This document shows positions 6,597 to 12,990 of a stretch of DNA of 12,990 nt, piece after piece. A program made the translations under genes and the position numbers. The DNA lies in assembly GCA_017632695.1 (NCBI GenBank), contig JAGBQS010000143.1, forward strand, positions 1 through 12,990, read 5' to 3'. The DNA is from Bacteroidales bacterium (GTDB taxonomy: Bacteria > Bacteroidota > Bacteroidia > Bacteroidales > UBA3663). Below the pieces are notes generated by a model that worked only from the letters and a program-made list of their open reading frames with translations, was not told where the DNA came from and did not search any database. Every line of letters starts with the position of its first letter. Position 1 is the first letter of the stretch.

Positions 6597-7637
6597 CTAT
6601 CTCTGCACCCTTCCGTTTCCGCTCGAATGCATGTTGCTGATGATTTCCTCTTCGGTAACCAGGTTCTGGTCGCCGGGAATGGTATTTTTCAGCGCTGCTG
6701 CCGAAGTGGCGAAATCGGCGCAGTATTGGTCGTCATCTGGCCACTTCTGGCGGGCGTGGATGAAGGCAGCCACCCAAGCATCGCCTACGCCCATCTGATC
6801 GATGATAGGCTGAACGTCGTAGATGCGGGAGAAGTACAGTTGCCCTTCGGCCCACAGCACGCCGCCAATCACGTGGTGCTCAAAGCTTAGCTGGTTGCGG
6901 TGTGCCATCAGCATGCGCTTGCAGCGGGGGAACATCTCGTGCAGTCGGGCAAAATATGCCTCGTAGGCAGGGATGTCGTACTGGAAATCTTTGTCGAGGG
7001 CAGGATAGGGAATGGGTTCCAGACCGCTGGCTACGTACCATTCGTTCTGGTCGCCGAAGATGAATGAACTGTATTGCATCAGTTCGTTGAGCGACTTGCG
7101 GGCATCGGCTCCTTCATATTGCCAGAGGTTCTTGCGGTAGTTGATGTCGCAGGTAAGCTCGATGCCGCGACTGTCGGCCAGACGTACGGCCTCGAGCGTG
7201 GTCTGAAGAGCCTGCCGGCTGGTGGCACAGGTGATGCCTGAGCAATGGAACAGTCCGGTACCGTTCAGGATGGGATCCCAGTTAATATCGCCTTCCTGTA
7301 TGGTGTTGAACGACGAGTCTTCGCGGTCGTACACAACCTTCGAGCCGCGCATGGCAGCAGCCGGTTCAAAGTAGTAGCTGCCGATACGCTTGCCTCCGCG
7401 CACAATGTGCCGGGTGCTCAGCCCGAACTCGCGCAGATGCATGCAGGCAGCCTCCCCGATGCCGTTATCCGGCACACGGGTAATAAATTCAACATTGTTG
7501 CCCAGCTGGGCAAGGCTGATGGCCACATTGGCCTCCGACCCGCCATACTGGGCATCGAAAGAGTTTCCCTGCGACAGGCGGAAAGCGTTGTGTTTGCTCA
7601 GCCGCAGCAGGATTTCACCAAAGGTTACAATTTTCAT
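6597..7637 (-). CDS. kdgK: PfkB-family sugar kinase, probable 2-keto-3-deoxygluconate kinase
   Basis: Probably phosphorylates 2-keto-3-deoxygluconate (KDG) to KDPG in the cytoplasm, the step before KDPG aldolase in uronate and pectin breakdown. The 346-aa product is a ribokinase/PfkB fold: FGEILLRLS at the N-terminus, GGSEANVA (32-39) in the substrate-binding part, YDREDSS (103-109), DINYRKNLW (164-172) resembling the KDG kinase sugar-acid loop, and the ATP/anion-hole signature DQMGVGDAW (280-288), where Asp286 is the expected catalytic base. The common DTxGAGD form is altered to DQMGVGD. The ATG at 7637 directly abuts the porin stop codon (TAAATG), so translation is probably coupled. It is last in a leftward group with a porin and an anion transporter, which fits an acidic sugar substrate. 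PfkB membership is sure; other sugar substrates remain possible. Confidence 0.82.
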   Translation of the reverse strand: MKIVTFGEILLRLSKHNAFRLSQGNSFDAQYGGSEANVAISLAQLGNNVEFITRVPDNGIGEAACMHLREFGLSTRHIVRGGKRIGSYYFEPAAAMRGSKVVYDREDSSFNTIQEGDINWDPILNGTGLFHCSGITCATSRQALQTTLEAVRLADSRGIELTCDINYRKNLWQYEGADARKSLNELMQYSSFIFGDQNEWYVASGLEPIPYPALDKDFQYDIPAYEAYFARLHEMFPRCKRMLMAHRNQLSFEHHVIGGVLWAEGQLYFSRIYDVQPIIDQMGVGDAWVAAFIHARQKWPDDDQYCADFATSAAALKNTIPGDQNLVTEEEIISNMHSSGNGRVQR

Positions 7638-8684
7638 TTAGAAACGTACATAGAATTCAGCCCAAAGCTCGTTGTAGTGCTTGTCGGCGCTGATACGGTT
7701 GTCATTCCAATTGTACTGAATCTGGAACATCAGGTTCTTGTGCAGCTGGAATTCCGGAATGATGGAGTACATGCACTGGGCATTGGCCCACGTCTTGCCG
7801 TTGCGGTAGGTCTGATACTGGCCGCTGATCTTGAACCAGTCGGTCAGCTTGTAACCGGTCATGATGTACCAGGCATCGTCGTTGGTGTCATCGCCGTACT
7901 GGGCATGACCCCATTCGCCGCGAATGGTCCAGTAATCATCATCGTACTTCACGCCGAAGGAATACTTGTTGCAGGTTGATTCGACATCCATAGCAGTGTT
8001 ATAGTAGTCGCCCTTCCAGCCGAAGGCACCGATGAAGAGCCCCTTGATGGGCTGGAACTGGATGGTTCCGATCAGGTCCTTCTTGCCGTCTGCATCGGCC
8101 TTGTTGATACCCTGTCCGTTCCACAGGCCCACCTGATAGTGAATCAGGTTGTGATTGTCCTTGCCCACCTTGAGGAAGTCGCCCTGTACCTGAATGCCCT
8201 GGTCGCGACCGCCGCCGCTCCAGCTGTCTCCCTTATAGTCGCCGGTCATCTTCTTGGTGTAGTAAACCGAATAGTCGCCGGTTGAGATATCCCATGGGTT
8301 CATAGGGTTCTCGAAGCCGAAGGCGCGCTTGAACTGACCCACCTTGATCATGGCAAATTTGTATTTCTGCCACTCGATGAAGTAGTCCTTCATGTGGAAC
8401 GAGTTGTTGTTCACCTGAACCTGTACGCGATACTTGAAGTCGCCCAGAATGGTTCCGTCCACGTAGGCACGGATCAGTCGCTGCTGGAAGCCGGTTCCAC
8501 CCTTGGCGCCATCCTGATCGCTGTAGGCATATTTGCCGATGAAGTAACCGCCGAACTTCGGTGTGCTTGCATACGCTGTAACCTTACGTCCGTACTCAAC
8601 GTCTCCGTTGTTTTCAGCTGGCTCTGCGGCCATTGCAGGAAGCAGCATCAGACTCGCTGCAACCAAAGAAAGAATCTTTTTCAT
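7638..8684 (-). CDS. Outer membrane porin, phosphate-selective O/P (OprO/OprP) type
   Basis: Predicted 348-aa outer-membrane beta-barrel channel. Residues 1-19 or 20 are a signal peptide (MKKILSLVAASLMLLPAMA). The mature part resembles OprO/OprP-type porins: GGYFIGKYAYSD, GFQQRLIRAYVDGTILGDFKYRVQVQ, IKVGQFKRAFGFENPMNPWDI, then repeated amphipathic strands, ending in Phe (ELWAEFYVRF) as expected for the barrel assembly signal. Family members prefer anions, but phosphate selectivity should not be assumed here: the neighbours are an anion transporter and a KDG-type kinase, so an acidic sugar is a reasonable guess. It overlaps nothing and ends immediately before the kinase start. Its start is fixed by the signal peptide. 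A promoter box at 8781-8788 on the minus strand would give a leader of about 90 nt. Confidence 0.88.
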   Translation of the reverse strand: MKKILSLVAASLMLLPAMAAEPAENNGDVEYGRKVTAYASTPKFGGYFIGKYAYSDQDGAKGGTGFQQRLIRAYVDGTILGDFKYRVQVQVNNNSFHMKDYFIEWQKYKFAMIKVGQFKRAFGFENPMNPWDISTGDYSVYYTKKMTGDYKGDSWSGGGRDQGIQVQGDFLKVGKDNHNLIHYQVGLWNGQGINKADADGKKDLIGTIQFQPIKGLFIGAFGWKGDYYNTAMDVESTCNKYSFGVKYDDDYWTIRGEWGHAQYGDDTNDDAWYIMTGYKLTDWFKISGQYQTYRNGKTWANAQCMYSIIPEFQLHKNLMFQIQYNWNDNRISADKHYNELWAEFYVRF

Positions 8685-8692
8685 ACATTTGA

Positions 8693-8837
8693 GGTTTTAA
8701 GGTTTTATTTTAGGTTTTAAGGTTTTGAGGTTATGAGGTTGTAAGGTAGGTTACTTGTGCTGCTAAAATAAGGTATAAACCAAACATATATTAGGTAAAT
8801 AACCTTATAACCTAAAAACCTTACAACCTCATAACCT
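8693..8837. repeat. Facing arrays of 8-bp repeats with a perfect 20-bp inverted repeat
   Basis: On the plus strand GGTT words start at 8693, 8701, 8713, 8721, 8729, 8737 and (GGTA) 8745, mostly 8 bp apart. AACC words start at 8801, 8809, 8817, 8825 and 8833, exactly 8 bp apart. The arms 8728-8747 and 8818-8837 are perfect reverse complements over 20 bp with a 70-nt loop. This array fills the 163-bp spacer between transporter and porin. I recall similar AGGTT-rich repeats between genes in Prevotella and Bacteroides, but cannot name a family. Confidence 0.85.
8781..8788 (-). promoter_or_regulatory. Probable promoter -7 box of porin-kinase
   Basis: TATGTTTG on the minus strand (8788-8781) fits the Bacteroidota TAnnTTTG box exactly; no clear -33 TTTG was found. 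Transcription would start near 8774, inside the loop between the two octamer arrays, so this transcript carries only the AACC-rich arm. Confidence 0.5.
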
Positions 8838-8847
8838 TATAAAGAGA

Positions 8848-10353
8848 TTATCCGAAAATAAATGGCAGTCGGAGCCACAGGAATCCGATGACGAGACCCA
8901 GAACACCCATCACGATGCCTACCTTCATCATCTCGCTCTGCTTGATGAAGCCGGTAGAATGCGCAATGGCATTCGGAGGCGTAGAGATAGGCAGAATCAT
9001 CGAAACAGAGGCAGCAATGGCTACGCAGAGCAGCATCTGGGCAACACCGCCGTCATCGAGGGTAGGGGCCACACCGGCCTGAACCGGGTGAGCCATAGCG
9101 CCTGCTACCACACCCAGCACCGGAACGAGCAGCGAGGCTGCTGCCGAATGGCTGATGAAGTTCGAGAAGCCGAAGCATACCAAAGATGCCAGAATCATGA
9201 CGGCAAGGGCGGGGAACTCGCTGAACGGAATGGAGTTGATAAGCACCTTGTCCAGACCGGAATCCGAGAGGGCTACACCCAAGGCAAAGCCGCCGGCTAC
9301 CATCCAGAGTACCGACCAGTTGATTTCCTCCAGGTCGTGCTTGGTGATAACGCCCGTAACGGCAAAGACCGCTACCGGAACCAGTGCCACGATAAAGCTG
9401 TTCAGACCGAGGTTAATGAGGTCGGCGAAACACCAGAGCAGGATGGTGCAGATGAAAGTGATGATGACAATCCAGGTCTTGTGTGTCCAGTGCAGCTCGC
9501 CCTCAATGACAAGGTCGATCTTTTTCTGCTGGAAGGGGAACATGAAACGCAGCAGCGCCCAGCCCAACAGCAGCAGGATCACGACAAACGGAATCATCTT
9601 GAGCATCCATTCGCCAAAGCCGATGTTGATGCCCAGATTCTCGCTCAGATAGCCGAGCACGATGGTGTTTGGAGGCGTTCCGATCGGTGTGGCGATACCG
9701 CCGATGTTGGCACCCAGCGGGATGGCCATGGTAAGTGCCACGCGGTCCTTCGATCCTTCGGGCATGGCGCGCAGTACCGGTGTGAGGAACGCCAGCATCA
9801 TGGCGGCTGTGGCGGTGTTCGAGACGAATGCCGAGAAGACGGCTGTAACCACGATGAAGCCCAGCAGCACATTCGATGAGTCAGAGCCGAAAGGAGTCAG
9901 CAGTTTCTTGGCAAGCACCACATCGATGCCGGTCTTGGTCAGTGCGATGGCCAGAATGAATCCGCCGATGAACAGCAGGATGGTAGGATTGGCAAAGCAT
10001 GCCATGATGGCCTTGTAGCTGACGTACGAGGCGCCTTCGACGTCCATCAGCGGCGTCAGACCCTTGTTCGAAATGGTGAACAGCATCACAACGATTATCA
10101 GCACCGACGTACACCACGACGGGATGGCTTCGGTGAGCCACATCACGGCAGCAAAGACGAAGATGGCAATAACGCGCTGCTGAACAGGGTTCAGTCCTTC
10201 GATGCCGAACATTTCAGTAGGGAGCAGGGCAATCACGATGGCTACAACAGCGGCAATCACAGCCTTGACGTAGCCTGACATCTGGAAGCGGTTCTTCAGT
10301 TTCTTCTTCTGGTAAGAATTCACCAAGTGGCTTCCCTTAAAACTTGTAAACAT
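8848..10353 (-). CDS. DASS (SLC13) family anion:sodium symporter
   Basis: Predicted inner-membrane transporter of 501 aa, the family that moves dicarboxylates, sulfate or related anions, usually with sodium. Seen: about a dozen hydrophobic segments; WLTEAIPSW (72-80) near the N-terminus; first signature FVSNTATAAMM with SNT at 178-180; GTPPN (225-229); a second-half repeat with NFISHSAAASLLVP (398-411) and STPPNAIAHSTG (457-468). The second SNT signature is SHS (401-403). In the structurally known VcINDY the middle Asn of this motif helps bind sodium, so ion coupling or substrate may differ. ATG at 10353 is the longest start and lies about 40 nt after the predicted transcription start. Met25 would remove a 24-residue basic, hydrophilic tail and give a more usual N-terminus, so the start is uncertain. 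It is first of the leftward transporter-porin-kinase group; substrate unknown. Confidence 0.92.
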   Translation of the reverse strand: MFTSFKGSHLVNSYQKKKLKNRFQMSGYVKAVIAAVVAIVIALLPTEMFGIEGLNPVQQRVIAIFVFAAVMWLTEAIPSWCTSVLIIVVMLFTISNKGLTPLMDVEGASYVSYKAIMACFANPTILLFIGGFILAIALTKTGIDVVLAKKLLTPFGSDSSNVLLGFIVVTAVFSAFVSNTATAAMMLAFLTPVLRAMPEGSKDRVALTMAIPLGANIGGIATPIGTPPNTIVLGYLSENLGINIGFGEWMLKMIPFVVILLLLGWALLRFMFPFQQKKIDLVIEGELHWTHKTWIVIITFICTILLWCFADLINLGLNSFIVALVPVAVFAVTGVITKHDLEEINWSVLWMVAGGFALGVALSDSGLDKVLINSIPFSEFPALAVMILASLVCFGFSNFISHSAAASLLVPVLGVVAGAMAHPVQAGVAPTLDDGGVAQMLLCVAIAASVSMILPISTPPNAIAHSTGFIKQSEMMKVGIVMGVLGLVIGFLWLRLPFIFG

Positions 10354-10398
10354 AAATAATGATTAGGTTTTAGGCTTGTATTTATTGTAAATTTGGTG

Positions 10399-10406
10399 CA
10401 AAGATA
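10399..10406 (-). promoter_or_regulatory. Promoter -7 box of the transporter operon
   Basis: TATCTTTG on the minus strand (10406-10399), continuing CACC, is an exact match to the Bacteroidota box and identical in extended form to the infC promoter. The predicted start near 10392 leaves a leader of roughly 40 nt. No obvious -33 TTTG was seen. Confidence 0.72.
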
Positions 10407-10511
10407 ACCTTTTTTCGCTTACAGAGGTTATTTAAGCCACGATTTTTTATAATACAGGTGTCATATTTACATGCTTAGCAAACTCTGCTTCTCAAACCTG
10501 CATAAATTCTC

Positions 10512-10547
10512 AAAAAAAGAGTAGCCCACCCTTGCGATGAGCTACTC
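10512..10547 (-). terminator. Terminator of the phosphohexomutase gene
   Basis: On the minus strand GAGTAGC (10547-10541) pairs with GCTACTC (10525-10519), with two further pairs beyond one mismatch. Seven T follow (complement of 10512-10518). It begins 37 nt after the stop codon and ends before the transporter promoter. Confidence 0.88.
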
Positions 10548-10583
10548 CGAAATAGTGATAATAAATAGAAGTGACAAACTTTG

Positions 10584-12317
10584 TTAAATACCCAGGCTCT
10601 TGCAGATCTGTGCCAGCTTGGCCTCTGCTTCGCCCGATGCCTTCTCGTAATCCTTTCCGTCGAACGGAGCCGGAACTTCGCAGTAGAACTTGATCTTAGG
10701 CTCGGTGCCCGATGGACGTACGCTGACCTTGATGCCGCTGGCGGTGAAGTACTGCAGTACGTTGCTCGTAGCAGGCATGTCGAGGTCGGTAACCTTGCCC
10801 TGTGCGTCGGTCTGCTTCAGGGTCTTGAAGTCCTTCGACAGGATTACCTTCTCGCCGGCCAGTTCAGTCGGCGGGTTCTTGCGGAAGTTCTCCATCATGG
10901 CCTTGATCTCGTCGGCGCCGCTCTTGCCGGGCTTTACTACGCTGACGGCCTTCTCCTTCTGGAAGCCGTAGTCGCGGTAGATGGAGAGCAGCAGGTCGTA
11001 AAGGGTCATGCCGTTATCCTTGGCCCAGGCTGCAATCTCGCAAAGGAGACAGATGGATGCCGGTGAATCTTTGTCGCGTACCTTATCGAATGGCAGGAAG
11101 CCGAAGCTTTCCTCGCCGCCGCCGATGAACTTCTTCTTGCCCTCGTTCACGCGGATGCGGTAGGCAATCCACTTGAAGCCGGTATATTCGTCGGTAATCT
11201 CCACGTTGTTCTTCTGAGCGATCTTGGCAATCAGCTCGGAGGTTACGATGGTCTTTACCATGAACTCGTTGCCGGTCAGCTGGCCGAGTTTCTTCTTGTT
11301 GGTGATGATGTACCAGTAGAGCATCATAGCGGTCTGGTTGCCGTTCAGGATCATCCACTTGCCCTTGTCGTCGCGGCAAACTACAGCCAGACGGTCGGCG
11401 TCCGGATCGGAAGCCAGCACGAGGTCGGCATTCAGCTTGGTACCCAGATTCATGCCGAGGGTCATGGCCTCGCTGTTCTCCGGGTTAGGCGATACAACGG
11501 TCGGGAAATTGCCGTCAATGACCATCTGCTCGCGTACTACGTTGATATCCTGGAAGCCCCACGAACGCAGAGCGGCAGGAATGATGACGCGGCCTGTGCC
11601 GTGCAGTGGCGAATAAACAATCTTCAGGTCTTTCTGGCGCAGGATAACGTCCTGGTCGACCATTGCTTCCTTAACGGCCTTCAGATAGTCGATATCCATT
11701 TCGCCGCCGATGATCTGGATGAGGTCGTAGTTAGGAGTGAACTTCACCTGATCGACGGTTACCTTGTTCACCTCTTCGATGATGCCTGTATCGTGTGGGG
11801 AAAGCACCTGAGCGCCGTCGTCCCAGTAAGCCTTGTAGCCGTTGTACTCCTTCGGGTTGTGCGAAGCCGTTACGTTTACGCCTGCCTGAGCCTTGAGCTG
11901 GCGGATGGCAAATGAGATTTCGGGCGTTGGACGCAAGCTCTCGAACAGATAAACCTTAATGCCGTTGGCCGAGAAGATGGCGGCAACGGTTTCGGCAAAC
12001 ATACGGCCGTTGTTGCGGCAGTCGTGACCTACCACTACGGCGCTCTGCTTGCCCGGGAATGCCTTCAGGATGTAGTTGGCAAAGCCCTGTGTGGCCATAC
12101 CTACAATGTATTTGTACATTCTGTTGGTACCTGCACCCATGATGCCGCGCAGACCGCCTGTACCGAATTCAAGGTTCTGATAGAAAGCGTCCACCAGTGC
12201 AGTCTTGTCTTCTGCATCGAGCATGGCTTTCACCTCTGCCTTTGTCTCTTCGTCGAAACCAGCACCCAACCAGGTCTGAGCCTTGGCGGTGCACTCTTTA
12301 ATAAGCTGTTCGTCCAT
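10584..12317 (-). CDS. Phosphoglucomutase/phosphomannomutase (alpha-D-phosphohexomutase)
   Basis: Cytoplasmic enzyme that interconverts hexose 1- and 6-phosphates through a phosphoserine intermediate, linking glycolysis to glycogen and cell-surface sugar synthesis. The 577-aa length suits the large PGM2/PgcA-like branch. All four family signatures are present: FGTGGLRGIMGAGTNRMY near residues 51-68; the catalytic loop TASHNPKEYNG with Ser152; the metal-binding loop DPDADR (304-309); the sugar-binding loop GGGEESFGF (399-407); and the phosphate-binding loop RPSGTEPK (534-541). The start at 12317 gives the usual short N-terminal helix before the first domain and lies about 58 nt after the predicted transcription start. 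It appears monocistronic, with its own promoter and terminator. Specificity for glucose or mannose phosphate, or phosphopentose, cannot be told from sequence. Nothing looks damaged. Confidence 0.95.
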   Translation of the reverse strand: MDEQLIKECTAKAQTWLGAGFDEETKAEVKAMLDAEDKTALVDAFYQNLEFGTGGLRGIMGAGTNRMYKYIVGMATQGFANYILKAFPGKQSAVVVGHDCRNNGRMFAETVAAIFSANGIKVYLFESLRPTPEISFAIRQLKAQAGVNVTASHNPKEYNGYKAYWDDGAQVLSPHDTGIIEEVNKVTVDQVKFTPNYDLIQIIGGEMDIDYLKAVKEAMVDQDVILRQKDLKIVYSPLHGTGRVIIPAALRSWGFQDINVVREQMVIDGNFPTVVSPNPENSEAMTLGMNLGTKLNADLVLASDPDADRLAVVCRDDKGKWMILNGNQTAMMLYWYIITNKKKLGQLTGNEFMVKTIVTSELIAKIAQKNNVEITDEYTGFKWIAYRIRVNEGKKKFIGGGEESFGFLPFDKVRDKDSPASICLLCEIAAWAKDNGMTLYDLLLSIYRDYGFQKEKAVSVVKPGKSGADEIKAMMENFRKNPPTELAGEKVILSKDFKTLKQTDAQGKVTDLDMPATSNVLQYFTASGIKVSVRPSGTEPKIKFYCEVPAPFDGKDYEKASGEAEAKLAQICKSLGI

Positions 12318-12383
12318 GATTGTGTTTTATATTTGGGATTTAACTTTAAGTTTTGCCAGCAGGTTTGCATACTTACTGCCGTG

Positions 12384-12391
12384 CAAAGATA
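12384..12391 (-). promoter_or_regulatory. Promoter -7 box of the phosphohexomutase gene
   Basis: TATCTTTG on the minus strand (12391-12384), followed by CAC, is an exact Bacteroidota -7 box. A TTTC about 20 nt upstream is a near match to the -33 TTTG. The predicted start is near 12375. Confidence 0.75.
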
Positions 12392-12545
12392 AAAAACTTT
12401 TTCCGAATTCCGAAACATTCTATCGAAAAAATGCACTAAAACTGCTGAGAAACATGATTTCTGATACAATAAACATCCAAAATCACGAAATGAACGGAAA
12501 TTTTAGTGTTTTCAGGGTCTTCCGATGTCCAAAATCTGGTGTCGG

Positions 12546-12589
12546 GAAGGAAGGTTGTAGCAAGGTCGAAGGAAGGTAGTTATAAGGGA
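12546..12589. repeat. Diverged 22-bp direct repeat, two copies
   Basis: GAAGGAAGGT at 12546-12555 recurs at 12568-12577, exactly 22 bp later, with further loose similarity after it. It sits in the 418-bp gene-free stretch between the phosphohexomutase and the small peptide gene, in register with the 11-bp repeats that follow to within one base. Confidence 0.55.
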
Positions 12590-12612
12590 GATGGTAAGTT
12601 GTGCCAAACACG

Positions 12613-12678
12613 AGGGGTAGAATAGGGGTAGAATACCCCATGAAGAGGGTAAGAATACCCCAAGAAGAGGGTAAGAAT
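12613..12678. repeat. Six tandem 11-bp units
   Basis: Successive 11-bp blocks are AGGGGTAGAAT twice (12613-12634), then ACCCCATGAAG, AGGGTAAGAAT, ACCCCAAGAAG and AGGGTAAGAAT. The last four form a 22-bp unit repeated with one difference. GGGGTA (12625-12630) can pair with TACCCC (12634-12639) around GAA, and GGGTA with TACCC at 12647-12660, so the array also folds as small hairpins. It is not a coding frame multiple. No gene is seen on either strand here. Confidence 0.8.
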
Positions 12679-12680
12679 GG

Positions 12681-12708
12681 AGAAGGCACCCCGTTTGAGG
12701 TGCCTTCT
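12681..12708 (-). terminator. Perfect 10-bp hairpin after the small peptide gene
   Basis: AGAAGGCACC (12681-12690) pairs perfectly with GGTGCCTTCT (12699-12708) around an 8-nt loop. It begins 27 nt downstream of the peptide stop on the minus strand and is followed there by CCATTCTTAC rather than a real T-tract, so it is a weak or atypical terminator, or a 3'-end stabilising structure. Confidence 0.5.
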
Positions 12709-12735
12709 GTTGATATAGAGTAAATGAGAGAGCAA

Positions 12736-12885
12736 TTAGTTCTCGTAGTCTGACCAGTCGGAATTGCGCTGAGGAGCCAGCTGGGTGCCGGTAGTCTTGC
12801 CTGAATTAATAGGAAGAGATGCCGCAATGATCGACTTGTTTTCGATCTCTACGATGATGGTGTTTGGTTTGATATATGATTTCAT
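12736..12885 (-). CDS. Small uncharacterised peptide, MKSYIKP type, 49 aa
   Basis: Function unknown. The 49-aa product begins MKSYIKPNTIIVEIENKSII, continues AASLPINSGKTTG and ends with the acidic-aromatic tail NSDWSDYEN. From memory, peptides beginning MKKYxKP, with a hydrophobic IVEIE/xxAAS middle and a Trp-Asp/Glu tail, are widespread hypothetical proteins in Prevotella and Bacteroides, often in multiple copies; I cannot verify this here. It has no ordinary signal peptide and no transmembrane span. The frame could open earlier at 12957 (73 aa), but the extra 24 residues come from a Lys/Thr-rich A-rich leader and cross the hairpin at 12930-12967, so ATG at 12885, preceded by an A-rich stretch, is preferred. 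The family start pattern also supports this. It lies alone between two hairpins. The gene being real is likely, not proven. Confidence 0.65.
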   Translation of the reverse strand: MKSYIKPNTIIVEIENKSIIAASLPINSGKTTGTQLAPQRNSDWSDYEN

Positions 12886-12929
12886 AACTTTTGTTTTTTT
12901 AGTTTGGATATTATCTGCTTTTTTATTCA

Positions 12930-12967
12930 AAGCGGACAGCACACAGATTGTGCTCAACTGTCCGCTT
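12930..12967 (-). terminator. 10-bp inverted repeat near the right edge
   Basis: AAGCGGACAG (12930-12939) pairs perfectly with CTGTCCGCTT (12958-12967); inside, CACA (12940-12943) can pair with TGTG (12949-12952). On the minus strand it would end a gene entering from the right and lies upstream of the peptide gene, but only TTT follows the stem there. On the plus strand TTTTT comes 7 nt later, with no gene to terminate. Hairpin certain, role uncertain. Confidence 0.4.
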
Positions 12968-12990
12968 GATTAGTTTTTACTTCACGAGGA

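Noticed and set aside
8959..9879. 306-aa open frame on the plus strand opposite the transporter
   Set aside because: The product is unusually rich in His, Gln, Arg and Asp with no motifs; it mirrors the transporter's codons.
12483..12827. 114-aa open frame on the minus strand over the 11-bp repeats
   Set aside because: It overlaps the better-supported peptide gene in another frame, is composed of repeat-derived Pro/Ser/Thr stretches and runs through the hairpin at 12681-12708.
12886..12957. 24-residue upstream extension of the small peptide
   Set aside because: The extra part is an A-rich leader translated as Lys/Thr-rich sequence and crosses an inverted repeat; MKSYIKP is the expected start.
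12977..12990. Possible end of another minus-strand gene (Leu-Val-Lys-stop)
   Set aside because: Only three or four codons are in the window; the hairpin just downstream makes it plausible, but it cannot be supported as a gene.

Overview
The window looks like chromosomal DNA of a Bacteroidales bacterium, most likely a Prevotella-like member of the Prevotellaceae. The evidence is: four promoter boxes of the Bacteroidota type (TAnnTTTG, three of them reading TATCTTTGCAC); almost no Shine-Dalgarno sites before the large genes; an Oar-like TonB-dependent receptor with an N-terminal carboxypeptidase-regulatory-like domain and a DEVVVVG motif; an IF3 with a long N-terminal extension; and a small MKSYIKP-type peptide gene of a kind I associate with this group. 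The species cannot be fixed from the sequence alone.

Layout. Positions 1-6266 read rightward: the 3' two thirds of thrS, a 206-bp spacer with a strong promoter inside an inverted repeat, then infC, rpmI and rplT (IF3, L35, L20) closed by a terminator, then a 1119-aa TonB-dependent receptor closed by two tandem terminators. Positions 6597-12885 read leftward. In transcription order these are a 49-aa peptide gene (12885-12736), a phosphohexomutase with its own promoter and terminator (12317-10584), and a three-gene group: a DASS/SLC13 anion transporter (10353-8848), an OprO/OprP-like porin (8684-7638) and a PfkB sugar kinase resembling 2-keto-3-deoxygluconate kinase (7637-6597). Porin and kinase touch as TAAATG. 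No RNA gene, CRISPR array, transposase or phage gene was seen.

How the genes fit. The left part is translation housekeeping. The leftward trio reads as an outer-membrane channel, an inner-membrane anion transporter and a cytoplasmic kinase. That would make a simple route for taking up and phosphorylating an acidic sugar such as 2-keto-3-deoxygluconate; this is my inference. The transporter's second signature motif is SHS instead of SNT, which may bear on its ion coupling or substrate. The phosphohexomutase supplies central sugar phosphate interconversion. The receptor has no SusD-like partner beside it.

The genes are mostly ordinary. The unusual material is between them: (1) an 82-bp repeat (two 41-bp halves) in 2.5 copies at 6373-6577, whose last copy forms the apparent terminator of the kinase operon; (2) two facing arrays of 8-bp repeats at 8693-8752 and 8801-8837, which form a perfect 20-bp stem with a promoter box in the loop; (3) six successive 11-bp units at 12613-12678, one helical turn each, next to the small peptide gene; and (4) a perfect 13-bp inverted repeat framing the infC promoter. 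I did not find a clear new multi-gene system.
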